Counted from the first letter of the stretch, positions 7,684-14,500 are shown. The stretch is 16,285 bases of DNA from CBDUUP01 sp965370435 (GCA_965370435.1 CBDUUP010000053.1:1-16285); one strand, 5' to 3'. Notes: generated by a model from the letters alone, not told the origin. Program-made: numbers and translations.

Positions 7684-8661
7684 CTTGCCCAGGACCATAG
7701 CGAGCAAGGCCATGCGGACGTAGAGGCCGTATTCCATCTGGCGGAAGTAGGCGGCGCGGGGGTCGTCGTCGAAATCGACGCTGATCTCACCGACGCGGGG
7801 CAAGGGGTGCATGACGACCATGCGCTCTTTGGCTGCGGTCATGATCTCTGGGGTGATGACGTAAGCGCCTTTGACGGAATCGTAGTCAGCGGGGTTCTCG
7901 AAGCGCTCTTTTTGGACGCGGGTGACGTAGAGGACGTCGGATTCGGGCAGGGCCTCCTCCAGGGAGGTGTGTTCGGTTTGAGGGATGCCTTTCTCTGCGA
8001 TCTCGGCGATGATCTCCGGCGGCATAGCCAGGATCTCGGGCGAGACGTAGTTCAGGCGCACGTCATAGAGGGAGAGCAGGCGGGAGAGCGAATGCACCGT
8101 GCGGCCGTGTTTCAGGTCGCCGAGCAGGGTGACGGTCAAGCCGTCCACCTGGCCCAATTCTTCCACGATGGTCAAAAGGTCCAAGAGGGCCTGGGTGGGA
8201 TGCTCACCGGTGCCGTCTCCGGCGTTGATGACCGGCTTGCGGGCGTATTGGGCCGCTTTCGCCGAAGCCCCGACCTCAGGATGGCGAAGCACGACCACGT
8301 CAGCGTAGCATTCCAGAGTGCGAACCGTGTCAGGCAGGGATTCGCCCTTGGAGACCGAGGAATAGGTCACTTCATTTATGGGAATGACGCTACCGCCCAA
8401 TCGCTCCATGGCTGAGGTGAAGGAAGATGAGGTGCGGGTGGAAGGCTCGTAGAAGAGGCTGGCGAGGATCTTGCCTTTCAGTAGGTCAAAGGAGCCGACC
8501 CGGGTCACCATCTCGCGCATCTCGTGGGCGACGTCGAAGATGTAGGTGAGGTCTTCCCGGGAGAACTGCTTGACGGAAAGGATGTCCTTGCCGTAATAGG
8601 GCGCGCCGCGCTGGTCGCCGAAGGGAAGGTGGGGGCTGGGTTTTTGGGGGGAGGTGGGCAT
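7678..8661 (-). CDS. pyrB: Aspartate carbamoyltransferase, catalytic chain
   Basis: This enzyme condenses carbamoyl phosphate with L-aspartate, the committed step of pyrimidine synthesis. The ATG at 8661 is preceded by AGGAG with a 6-nt spacer. The 327-aa product has the carbamoyl-phosphate loop FYEPSTRTSSSF (STRT at 74-77), SKGES with Lys105, VLRHPEVGA (RHP 126-128), GDGTGEHPTQALLD with HPTQ at 154-157, GDLKHGRTVHSL, and the aspartate-site MHPLPRVGEI (284-293). The family is usually 300-330 aa, so it is full length with a short N-terminal extension of about 20 residues. No pyrI regulatory chain is in the window, so allosteric control by nucleotides through PyrI is not indicated. It sits 50 nt after pyrC and 34 nt before pyrFE. 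Confidence 0.96.
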   Translation of the reverse strand: MPTSPQKPSPHLPFGDQRGAPYYGKDILSVKQFSREDLTYIFDVAHEMREMVTRVGSFDLLKGKILASLFYEPSTRTSSSFTSAMERLGGSVIPINEVTYSSVSKGESLPDTVRTLECYADVVVLRHPEVGASAKAAQYARKPVINAGDGTGEHPTQALLDLLTIVEELGQVDGLTVTLLGDLKHGRTVHSLSRLLSLYDVRLNYVSPEILAMPPEIIAEIAEKGIPQTEHTSLEEALPESDVLYVTRVQKERFENPADYDSVKGAYVITPEIMTAAKERMVVMHPLPRVGEISVDFDDDPRAAYFRQMEYGLYVRMALLAMVLGKA

Positions 8662-8706
8662 GGGTTTCTCCTGTGTGTGGGTTGAAGGTTAGAAAGTTGA
8701 AGGTTG

Positions 8707-8720
8707 AACGTTTAAACGTT
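8707..8720. repeat. 14-bp palindrome AACGTTTAAACGTT at the pyrC/pyrB junction
   Basis: The palindrome contains the pyrC TAA stop codon (8714-8712) in its centre. It is embedded in GTTGAAGGTT-like direct repeats (about 8679-8726) that fill most of the gap to pyrB and encode the last residues of PyrC. The same 14-mer is the core of the palindrome at 7658-7683. Confidence 0.8.
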
Positions 8721-9773
8721 GAACGTTTTGACGAGTTGGCCGGAGCCGAGGGGGGCGAGGATGTTGCCGTCGCGGAAGGCTTCTTGGCCGCGGAGGGTGA
8801 CTCGGCGGAGGCGGCCGCGGACTGGATAGCCTTCGAAGGGGGTCCAGGCGCAACGGGTGTGGGTGTCGGCGGCGCGGATCTCCCAGGCTGAATCGAGGTC
8901 AACTTCGATGTAAGTATCGGGCTGGTCAGGGAGGTTGAAGATGCGGCGGGGGTTGGTGTGCATGCGGGCGATCAGGTCGTCCATCGTGAGGCGGTCTTGG
9001 TGAACGGCGGTGAGCAGCAGGGGAAGGGCCGTCTCCAGGCCGGGGAAGCCGGGGGGCGGGTTTTCGCCGTCTTTTTCTTCAAGGGTATGGGGGGCGTGGT
9101 CGGTGGCGAAGCAGTCAATCACGTCCAGGTTCTCCCAGAGAGCGTGGCGGTCGGCGGGGGAGGCGAGGCGGGGGCGCACTTCGCTGCGGCCGGGGCCGAG
9201 TTGGGGGAGGTCTTCTTGGGCCAGGAAAAGGTGATGGGGGGCCACCTCACAGGTCACAGGGAGGCCCTTTTCTTTGGCGGCCTTGATGAGGAGGATCTCC
9301 TCCCGGAGAGAGACGTGGCAGAGGTGGACGGGGCGGTCGTAGAGGGCGGCCATGAGGATGACGGCGGCCAGGGTGCGGCTCTCGGCGTGGGCGGCGATGG
9401 GGAGATGGCGGGGCCAATGGGCGAAGTGGGCCATCCATAGAGGCATCTGGTCCAAACGCAAAGGGCCGTAAGTCTGGTCGAGGTACATTTTCAGTCCGGC
9501 GGCCTGGTCCGCCAGAGCGGGGAGGGTTTCGGCGTTGTCCGGCCCGGCCCCGAGAAATAATCCGTAATCACAACGCGCTTTGCTCTGGGCGGCGTCGAGG
9601 ATCAGGTCGAGGGAGGCGCGGCCGGTGAGGGGCGGTTGGGTATTGGGCATAGCTAACACAGTGGTGAAGCCTCCGGCCAGGGCGGCGGCGGTGCCGCTGT
9701 CCCAGTCTTCTTTGTGGGTTGCGCCGGGTTCGCGCAGGTGGACGTGGAGGTCAGTCAATCCGGGTAGTTTCAT
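8712..9773 (-). CDS. pyrC: Dihydroorotase
   Basis: This enzyme cyclises N-carbamoyl-L-aspartate to dihydroorotate, the third step of UMP synthesis. The ATG at 9773 gives MKLPGLTDLHVHLREPG, a normal amidohydrolase start. An in-frame TTG three codons upstream is less likely. Expected metal ligands are visible: His10 and His12 (DLHVHLREPG), Lys95 (AAGLKMYLD, the carboxylated lysine), His129 (AAHAES), His153 (LCHVS) and Asp225 (ATDHAPH). NTQPP and GFPGLETALP are further family signatures. At 353 aa it is somewhat short but complete. No Shine-Dalgarno sequence is visible, because the upstream bases are the U-tract of an attenuator. The stop of a short leader frame overlaps the ATG, so translation may depend on coupling. 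It is the first gene of the pyr operon. Confidence 0.95.
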   Translation of the reverse strand: MKLPGLTDLHVHLREPGATHKEDWDSGTAAALAGGFTTVLAMPNTQPPLTGRASLDLILDAAQSKARCDYGLFLGAGPDNAETLPALADQAAGLKMYLDQTYGPLRLDQMPLWMAHFAHWPRHLPIAAHAESRTLAAVILMAALYDRPVHLCHVSLREEILLIKAAKEKGLPVTCEVAPHHLFLAQEDLPQLGPGRSEVRPRLASPADRHALWENLDVIDCFATDHAPHTLEEKDGENPPPGFPGLETALPLLLTAVHQDRLTMDDLIARMHTNPRRIFNLPDQPDTYIEVDLDSAWEIRAADTHTRCAWTPFEGYPVRGRLRRVTLRGQEAFRDGNILAPLGSGQLVKTFNV

Positions 9774-9898
9774 GGCAGACAAAAAAAGAGAGCCGCTAAA
9801 GGCTCTGAGGGTGATGAAAGGCGGGTAAAAAAATCGCCCACGGGAGCGATTGCTCCGGGGCGTGGGGTCTCTGGATATTTGGGGTATTTTCTTTGCAT
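9770..9898 (-). CDS. Candidate pyr operon leader peptide (pyrL-like)
   Basis: A 42-codon frame begins at an ATG at 9898 (MQRKYPKYPETPRPG...) and ends ...AALFFCLP. Its TGA (9772-9770) overlaps the pyrC ATG (9773-9771). It runs without a stop through both leader hairpins. The two U-tracts are read as Phe-Phe and Phe-Phe-Cys, as in the 44-residue E. coli pyrL leader. The predicted transcription start near 9902 leaves only about 4 nt before the ATG, so translation would be nearly leaderless. Against it, the frame is short, another frame in the region is also open, and no Shine-Dalgarno sequence exists. It is an inference from architecture. Confidence 0.45.
   Translation of the reverse strand: MQRKYPKYPETPRPGAIAPVGDFFTRLSSPSEPLAALFFCLP
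9781..9806 (-). terminator. Intrinsic terminator directly before pyrC (candidate attenuator)
   Basis: In the minus-strand RNA AGAGCC (9806-9801) pairs with GGCUCU (9794-9789) around a 6-nt loop. A C and then UUUUUUU (9787-9781) follow. The tract ends 7 nt before the pyrC ATG, downstream of the operon promoter, so it would control readthrough into pyrC. Confidence 0.75.
9827..9862 (-). promoter_or_regulatory. Upstream leader hairpin with U7 tract (pause or first terminator)
   Basis: The RNA folds as CGCCC (9862-9858) with GGGCG (9839-9835) and GGAGC (9856-9852) with GCUCC (9847-9843), loop AAUC. An A and UUUUUUU (9833-9827) follow. An alternative outer helix, CCCACG (9866-9861) with CGUGGG (9842-9837), uses overlapping bases and excludes the first. 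It could act as a UTP-sensitive pause site or as a first terminator. Confidence 0.65.
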
Positions 9899-9908
9899 AC
9901 TGGATAGT

Positions 9909-9936
9909 ATTGTATGGAAAATTGGGATTCTGTCAA
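9909..9936 (-). promoter_or_regulatory. Promoter of the pyr operon
   Basis: On the minus strand a perfect TTGACA (9936-9931) is followed after 16 nt by TACAAT (9914-9909), 5 of 6 to consensus. Transcription is expected near 9902, giving a leader of about 130 nt before pyrC. Confidence 0.75.
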
Positions 9937-10027
9937 GAGATTGGGGACAGTTAAACCGGGAAACAAGGAAACAGGGTCACGTAGGGGCACATCAATTCTG
10001 AACTTTGAGAAGGTGCGGAGGGGCGTC

Positions 10028-10069
10028 CGTTGGTGTAGGGGAGCAGCGCGCTGCTCCCCTACACCAACG
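10028..10069. repeat. Perfect 42-bp palindrome with GTAGGGGAGCAGC core
   Basis: The left half (10028-10048, CGTTGGTGTAGGGGAGCAGC then G) is the exact reverse complement of the right half (10049-10069). Its core is a variant of the GTAGGGGC...GCCCCTAC repeats found elsewhere in the window. It lies upstream of the pyr promoter and beyond the 3' end of the FG-GAP gene. Confidence 0.85.
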
Positions 10070-10073
10070 AGCC

Positions 10074-10132
10074 GGGGTGACGACCAGGGCGTGAATGTCC
10101 CCGCCCCGGGCGACCCGGCGGGTCACCCCTAC
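10074..10132. repeat. Compound palindromic repeat ending in CACCCCTAC
   Basis: Outer arms GGGGTGAC (10074-10081) and GTCACCCC (10122-10129) enclose a second hairpin, GGGCGACCC (10108-10116) with GGGTCACCC (10120-10128), one mismatch. It belongs to the same repeat class as the neighbour at 10028-10069 and abuts the 3' end of the FG-GAP gene. Confidence 0.65.
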
Positions 10133-10144
10133 GGAGGGCCGCAA

Positions 10145-11992
10145 TTACGGACCGGTCTTGTTCAAGATCGCCGCGTCCACGCCGACCTTGCCGCTGGGTA
10201 CGTTCAGGATGCCGATGCTGATTTCGATGCTGTCGAATGCCCCGGCGGCGGTTATGGTACACGTGACGGCGGCCCAGGAGAAGGTTGCAGAAGGAGGGGT
10301 GAAGATGCAGATATTCTTGTTCACCTTGACGCCGCCATTATAGAAGGTGAGTCTAGCCCCCAGTTTTCCGCTCAGATCCACGTTCTTCCCGCCGAAGTAG
10401 AAGGTGAGGGTGTACTCGTCCCCGGCGACCCCGCTCTGGGCGACGGTCTGGTTGATAACCTCCAGGCCGCCATCGGCCTTGAAGAAGTAGAGGTAGCCCC
10501 CCTCGTAAGCCTGAGCCAGGGGAATGCGCCCATCTCCATTGGCGGTGACGACCTCGGTCCACTCGGCGCCCAGGGGGTCTTCGAAGCCGCCGTTTTCGAG
10601 GTAAGGGTAGTAGATATAGGCTGAACCGGAGCTGGAGCCGTTGTCGTCATCGCCAAAGGCTCCCACCAGGGCGGTGTTCTCGCTTAAGGCAACGGAGGCC
10701 CCAAAACGATCCCCCGCTGCACCGTCAGAGGCGGTGAGTTTGGTCACCTCTCCCCAGGCGCCGACCCCGCCCTGGTTCCTCTCGAAGAAATAGACCGAGC
10801 CGGAGTCGCCGCCATCGTCGTCATTGCCTGGTGATCCCAGCAAGGCGGTGTCCCCGCTGAGGGCGACGGAGGAGGAAAAGCCATCCTGCCCATTATCGTC
10901 GGAAGCCATGATCTTGGCCGTCTCCCCCCAATTATTGGCCCCGCCCTGGTTCCTTTCGAAGATGTAGGCCGAGCCGGAGTCGTGTCCGTGGTGGTCGTCG
11001 CCCTTGGACCCAATCAGGGCGGTGTCCCCGCTGAGGGCGACGGCGGAGCCGAAGCGGTCCCAATTATCTATGTCTGAGGCGATGAGCTTTTTCACCTGGC
11101 CCCAATTGCCGGCTCCGCCCTGGTCCCGTTCGAATATGTAGGCCGAGCCGGCAGAGTAGCCTGCGGCTGAATCTTCATAGGCCCCAACTAGGGCGGTGTC
11201 CCCGCTGAGGGCGACGGAGTTGCCGAACTCGCCCCCCGCCGCGGTGTCGGAGGCGGTGAGTTTACTCACCTGCCCCCAATTGCCGGCTTCCCCCTGGTCC
11301 CGCTCGAATATGTAGGCAGAGCCGGAGTATTGCCCACTTTCGTCTCCACGTGCTCCCACCAGGACGGTGTCCCCGCTGATGACGACGGATTTACCGAAAT
11401 AGCAAAACGCCGCGCCGTCGGAGGGAAGGAGCTTTTTCACCTGGCCCCAGTTGTCGGTCCCACCCTGGTCCCGCTCGAATATGTAGGCAGAGCCGGAGTC
11501 GTTGCCGTTGTCACTATCGCCTTGCGCCCCCACCAGAGCGGTGTCCCCGCTGAGGGTGACGGACTTGCCGAATATGTCCCACGCCGCGCCGTCGGAGGGA
11601 AGGAGCTTTTTCACCTGCCCCCAGTTGTCCGTCCCCCCCTGGTTCCGCTCGAAGATATAGGCCGAGCCGGAATTGTCGCCGTTGTCTTCGTCGTATATTG
11701 ATCCCACCAGGGCGGTGTCCCCGCTGAGGGCGACGGAGTAGCCGAATAGGTCACCCGCCGCGCCGTCGGAGGCGGTGAGTTTGGCCGCCTCTACTGCTGG
11801 GGCGAAAGCATCTGGGCCGAGGGCCTCCTGGATGGCGGCGCGCAGGCCGGGAGTCATTTGATCTTCTACCCCATCGGCAGCCAACGCCATATCAGGCATG
11901 GGCAGCATCCCGGCCAGCAGGATGAGGATGAGGGCCAGCGATAAGATGCGCTGGAGGGTGAAGCGGCGTAAACTTGAAAATTGGGGGAACAT
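10145..11992 (-). CDS. Secreted seven-repeat FG-GAP protein with C-terminal carbohydrate-binding-like domain
   Basis: The ATG at 11992 has a strong AGGAGG site 6-7 nt upstream. The 615-aa product has a signal peptide (about 1-38, ending MALA) and a linker TPGLRAAIQEALGPDAFAP shared with the left-edge paralogue. Seven FG-GAP_2 repeats follow from about residue 71 to 460, starting KLTASDG, KLLPSDG, KLLPSDG, KLTASDT, KLIASDI, KIMASDD and KLTASDG. Seven repeats fit a closed seven-bladed propeller. Residues 462-615 (LENGGFEDPLGAEWTEV...) look like a CBM4/9-type jelly-roll: NGGFEDP start, W, and beta-rich TLTFYFGGK. This assignment is from pattern only. I infer an extracellular protein that may bind glycans or surfaces. 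The two KLLPSDG blades are closer to each other than to the rest, which suggests a blade duplication. Confidence 0.92.
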   Translation of the reverse strand: MFPQFSSLRRFTLQRILSLALILILLAGMLPMPDMALAADGVEDQMTPGLRAAIQEALGPDAFAPAVEAAKLTASDGAAGDLFGYSVALSGDTALVGSIYDEDNGDNSGSAYIFERNQGGTDNWGQVKKLLPSDGAAWDIFGKSVTLSGDTALVGAQGDSDNGNDSGSAYIFERDQGGTDNWGQVKKLLPSDGAAFCYFGKSVVISGDTVLVGARGDESGQYSGSAYIFERDQGEAGNWGQVSKLTASDTAAGGEFGNSVALSGDTALVGAYEDSAAGYSAGSAYIFERDQGGAGNWGQVKKLIASDIDNWDRFGSAVALSGDTALIGSKGDDHHGHDSGSAYIFERNQGGANNWGETAKIMASDDNGQDGFSSSVALSGDTALLGSPGNDDDGGDSGSVYFFERNQGGVGAWGEVTKLTASDGAAGDRFGASVALSENTALVGAFGDDDNGSSSGSAYIYYPYLENGGFEDPLGAEWTEVVTANGDGRIPLAQAYEGGYLYFFKADGGLEVINQTVAQSGVAGDEYTLTFYFGGKNVDLSGKLGARLTFYNGGVKVNKNICIFTPPSATFSWAAVTCTITAAGAFDSIEISIGILNVPSGKVGVDAAILNKTGP

Positions 11993-12133
11993 TTTGGGCC
12001 TCCTGGTAAGGTAGTTGGGGCCGATTGGTGTTCAGAATATCGTATTCAGGTTTGGGCGGTCTCAGGAACCAAAGGTTCCCGGAACCCAAGATTCCCACCC
12101 GTCCAGATGTTGGAATTCAAATCATTGTATCAC

Positions 12134-12180
12134 GTAGGAGCGGACCGACGTCCGCCCCGGCGCACGCGGTGCGCCCCTAC
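12134..12180. repeat. Compound palindromic repeat GTAGGAGC...GCCCCTAC with two inner hairpins
   Basis: Outer ends GTAGGAGC and GCCCCTAC enclose GCGGAC/GTCCGC and GCGCAC/GTGCGC hairpins. The right end overlaps the stop codon of the decayed FG-GAP 3' fragment. The same repeat class lies next to the intact gene's 3' end at 10074-10132. Confidence 0.7.
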
Positions 12181-12272
12181 GGCCCGGTCTTGTTCAACAC
12201 CGCCGCGTCCACGCCGACGGTGCCGCTGGGCACATTCTTGATGCCGATGATGACTTCGATGGAGTCGAAGGG
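12177..12272 (-). pseudogene. Remnant of the 3' end of an FG-GAP/CBM-like gene
   Basis: The minus strand reads PFDSIEVIIGIKNVPSGTVG then VDAAVLNKTGP and a TAG stop at 12179-12177. This matches the last residues of the intact protein (AFDSIEISIGILNVPSGKVG then VDAAILNKTGP). The match covers about 31 codons. Upstream of it the similarity stops, and no start, propeller or signal peptide follows. It is most simply the tail of a lost tandem paralogue. Confidence 0.8.
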
Positions 12273-12410
12273 GCATGGCGACGCCGTACCCTTACGTGGC
12301 TGGCAGCCACCCTGTCATCCTTCCCCTGACCCTTGTCTACTTGTTTCCTTAGTTTCCCTCTTCGCCTCCCCCTCAAATATCAGAACTTCGTTAACATCCC
12401 TCTCTCTCCC
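12273..12410. other. Intergenic stretch without a recognisable gene
   Basis: The sequence is pyrimidine-rich on the plus strand (CTTCCCC, TCTCTCTCCC) and contains a small GGCTGGCAGCC palindrome near 12298. I see no coding frame with a start signal, no RNA gene and no promoter before 12411. Some of it may be decayed FG-GAP gene sequence. Confidence 0.5.
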
Positions 12411-12438
12411 TTGACTTTCACCCAGAATGAAGTATCAT
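12411..12438 (+). promoter_or_regulatory. Promoter of groES-groEL
   Basis: TTGACT (12411-12416) and TATCAT (12433-12438) are separated by 16 nt. The CIRCE operator begins 11 nt after the -10 box, so it covers the expected transcription start and is well placed for repression. Confidence 0.75.
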
Positions 12439-12448
12439 ACAGCCGTTA

Positions 12449-12475
12449 TTAGCACTCGCGAAAAATGAGTGCTAA
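12449..12475 (+). promoter_or_regulatory. CIRCE operator (HrcA binding site)
   Basis: TTAGCACTC (12449-12457), a 9-nt spacer and GAGTGCTAA (12467-12475) match the CIRCE consensus exactly. CIRCE is bound by the heat-shock repressor HrcA, so groESL should be induced when HrcA loses activity on heat shock. hrcA itself is not in the window. Confidence 0.95.
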
Positions 12476-12524
12476 TCTGTCTGAAATGACAAATTTTATC
12501 CAACAAATCTATATGGAGGCAAGA

Positions 12525-12821
12525 ATGGCACTAACTCTCAAACCCCTGGGAAACCGCGTGGTGATTGAACCGATCGAGAAAGAAGAGATCACCGCGGGCG
12601 GTATTGTACTCCCCGAAACAGCCAAAGAAAAACCCCAGAAAGGCAAAGTTTTGGCTGTAGGCCCCGGCGAACGCAACGACAACGGCGACCACGTCGCCCT
12701 TGACGTAGCTGAAGGCGACACCGTATTGTTCGCCAAATACGCCGGAACCGAGTTCAAGATAGAAGGCGAGAAGCTGCTCATCCTGCGGGAAAGCGACCTG
12801 CTCGCCATCTTAGTGGAATAA
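12525..12821 (+). CDS. groES: Co-chaperonin GroES (Hsp10)
   Basis: GroES forms the heptameric lid of the GroEL folding chamber in the cytoplasm. The ATG at 12525 is preceded by GGAGG (12515-12519) with a 5-nt spacer. An in-frame ATG at 12465 lies inside the CIRCE operator and is rejected. The 98-aa product is of normal length and has LKPLGNRVVIEP, the mobile-loop region EEITAGGIVLPETAKEKPQ (about 20-38), KGKVLAVGPG and a C-terminal EGEKLLILRESDLLAIL. The glycine-glycine-isoleucine-valine tip of the mobile loop that contacts GroEL is intact. groEL follows after 50 nt under the same promoter and operator. Confidence 0.97.
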   Translation: MALTLKPLGNRVVIEPIEKEEITAGGIVLPETAKEKPQKGKVLAVGPGERNDNGDHVALDVAEGDTVLFAKYAGTEFKIEGEKLLILRESDLLAILVE

Positions 12822-12871
12822 TTTATCACCCCTCAGTAAGTAACATGACATATAAAAGGAGAGAATAATAC

Positions 12872-14500
12872 ATGGCCAAGCAATTGCTATTCTCAGAAGA
12901 AGCGCGCCGGAAGCTGCAAGCCGGTGTAGACGCGGTAGCCAATGCAGTCGTAACTACACTAGGACCCAAAGGCCGCAACGTGGCCCTGGACCGAAAGTTC
13001 GGCGCCCCCACCATCACCCACGACGGCGTCACCGTAGCCAAAGAGATCGAACTGGAAGACCCTTTTGAAAACATGGGCGCCCAGCTCCTCAAAGAAGCCG
13101 CCACCAAGACCAACGACATCGCCGGTGACGGCACCACCACCTCCACCCTCCTGGCTCACGCCATCGTCACCGGAGGCCTGAGGAATCTGGCCGCCGGCTC
13201 CAACCCCATGCTGCTCAAGCGGGGCATTGAGGCCGCCTCCAAGGCCGTCGCCAAAGCCATCAGCGATCAGGCCATTGACGTGGTCACCCAGGAAGACATC
13301 GCCAACGTCGCTTCCGTCTCTGCCCAGGACCGTGAGATCGGCGAGTTGATCGGCAAGGTCATGGACAAGGTCGGCAAGGACGGCGTCATCACCGTAGAAG
13401 AGTCCCGGGGCCTCGAATTCGAGACCGAATACGTCGAAGGTATGCAGTTCGACCGGGGCTACATCTCGCCCTATTTCGTAACCGACCCCGAGAACATGGA
13501 AGCCTCCATCGAGGAACCTTTCATCCTGCTCTACGACAAGAAGATCTCCGCCGCCCAGGATCTGGTCCCCATCCTGGAGAAAATGATGCAGGTTGGCAAG
13601 CGCGAACTCGTCATCATCGCCGAAGACATTGACGGCGAAGCCCTGGCAACCCTGGTGCTCAACCGCATCCGCGGCATGCTCAACGTCGCCGCGGTGAAAG
13701 CCCCCGGCTTTGGCGACCGCCGCAAAGCCATGCTTCAAGACATCGCCACCCTCACCGGCGCCTCGGTCATCTCTGAGGAGACCGGCCGCAAGCTGGAAAG
13801 CGCTGAGATCGCCGACCTGGGCAAAGCCGAGAAGATCGTCATCTCCAAAGACGACACCACCGTCATCGGCGGCAAGGGCGATGCCAAGGCCATCGAAGGC
13901 CGCATCGGCCAGATCCGGGTCGAGATCGACAAAAGCTCCAGCGACTACGACCAGGAGAAACTGCAAGAACGTCTCGCCAAGCTCTCCGGCGGCGTGGCCA
14001 TCATCCGTGTTGGCGCAGCCACCGAGACCGAGCTGAAAGAGAAGAAGCACCGCGTTGAAGACGCTCTCTCCGCCACCCGCGCAGCGGTGGAAGAAGGCAT
14101 CGTCCCCGGCGGCGGCGTAGCCCTCATCAACGCCCAGAAGACCATAGCCGACCTAACCATGGACGACCGCGACGCCCAGATCGGTGTGGACATCGTCCGC
14201 GATGCGCTGGAAATGCCCCTGCGCAGGATCGTCGATAACGCCGGCGTAGACGGTTCGGTTGTGTTGGAGAAAGTCCGCAGTATGCACGTCGAGAAGAAGA
14301 GCACCACAATCGGCTACGACGTGCTGTCCAACGAATACAAAGACATGATCAAAGCGGGCTGGATCGACCCCGCCAAGGTGACCCGAGGCGCATTGGAGAA
14401 CGCAGCTTCCATCGCGGCCATGATCCTCACCACCGAAGCCCTCATCACCGACCTCCCCGAAGAGGCTGCTCCCATGGCCCCGCCCATGCCGCAGTACTAG
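12872..14500 (+). CDS. groEL: Chaperonin GroEL (Hsp60)
   Basis: This is the ATP-dependent folding chaperonin, a tetradecamer of two rings. The ATG at 12872 is preceded by AAGGAGAG at about 10 nt. The 542-aa product is full length. The equatorial domain shows TTLGPKGRNVALD (28-40), THDGVTVAKEIEL and the ATP-binding GDGTTT (85-90). The intermediate and apical parts include VEEGIVPGGGVAL, YFVTDPENMEA, the EDIDGEALATLVLNRIRG stretch and VKAPGFGDRRKAML. The C-terminus is EEAAPMAPPMPQY instead of the Gly-Gly-Met repeats of many GroELs. The tail points into the cavity and is variable in the family, so activity should not depend on it. A perfect palindromic repeat follows the stop by 16 nt. Confidence 0.98.
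   Translation: MAKQLLFSEEARRKLQAGVDAVANAVVTTLGPKGRNVALDRKFGAPTITHDGVTVAKEIELEDPFENMGAQLLKEAATKTNDIAGDGTTTSTLLAHAIVTGGLRNLAAGSNPMLLKRGIEAASKAVAKAISDQAIDVVTQEDIANVASVSAQDREIGELIGKVMDKVGKDGVITVEESRGLEFETEYVEGMQFDRGYISPYFVTDPENMEASIEEPFILLYDKKISAAQDLVPILEKMMQVGKRELVIIAEDIDGEALATLVLNRIRGMLNVAAVKAPGFGDRRKAMLQDIATLTGASVISEETGRKLESAEIADLGKAEKIVISKDDTTVIGGKGDAKAIEGRIGQIRVEIDKSSSDYDQEKLQERLAKLSGGVAIIRVGAATETELKEKKHRVEDALSATRAAVEEGIVPGGGVALINAQKTIADLTMDDRDAQIGVDIVRDALEMPLRRIVDNAGVDGSVVLEKVRSMHVEKKSTTIGYDVLSNEYKDMIKAGWIDPAKVTRGALENAASIAAMILTTEALITDLPEEAAPMAPPMPQY

Noticed and set aside
7644..7790. Upstream extension of PyrFE by 49 residues
   Set aside because: It overlaps the 3' end of pyrB in another frame and crosses the 26-bp palindrome. 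The TTG at 7643 has a well-placed AGGAG and begins the conserved domain.
9796..9990. 64-codon minus-strand frame across the pyr promoter
   Set aside because: It begins upstream of the -35 box, so it would not be on the pyr transcript, and it has no ribosome binding site.
12177..12272. Short functional protein encoded by the FG-GAP tail copy
   Set aside because: No start codon with a ribosome binding site is present and similarity stops after about 31 codons, so a remnant is simpler.
12465..12524. Earlier ATG for GroES
   Set aside because: It starts inside the CIRCE operator and adds 20 residues not found in GroES. GGAGG points to the ATG at 12525.
12959..14050. Minus-strand 363-codon frame opposite groEL
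   Set aside because: It is a shadow of groEL, and its Gly- and Asp-rich composition has no domain.
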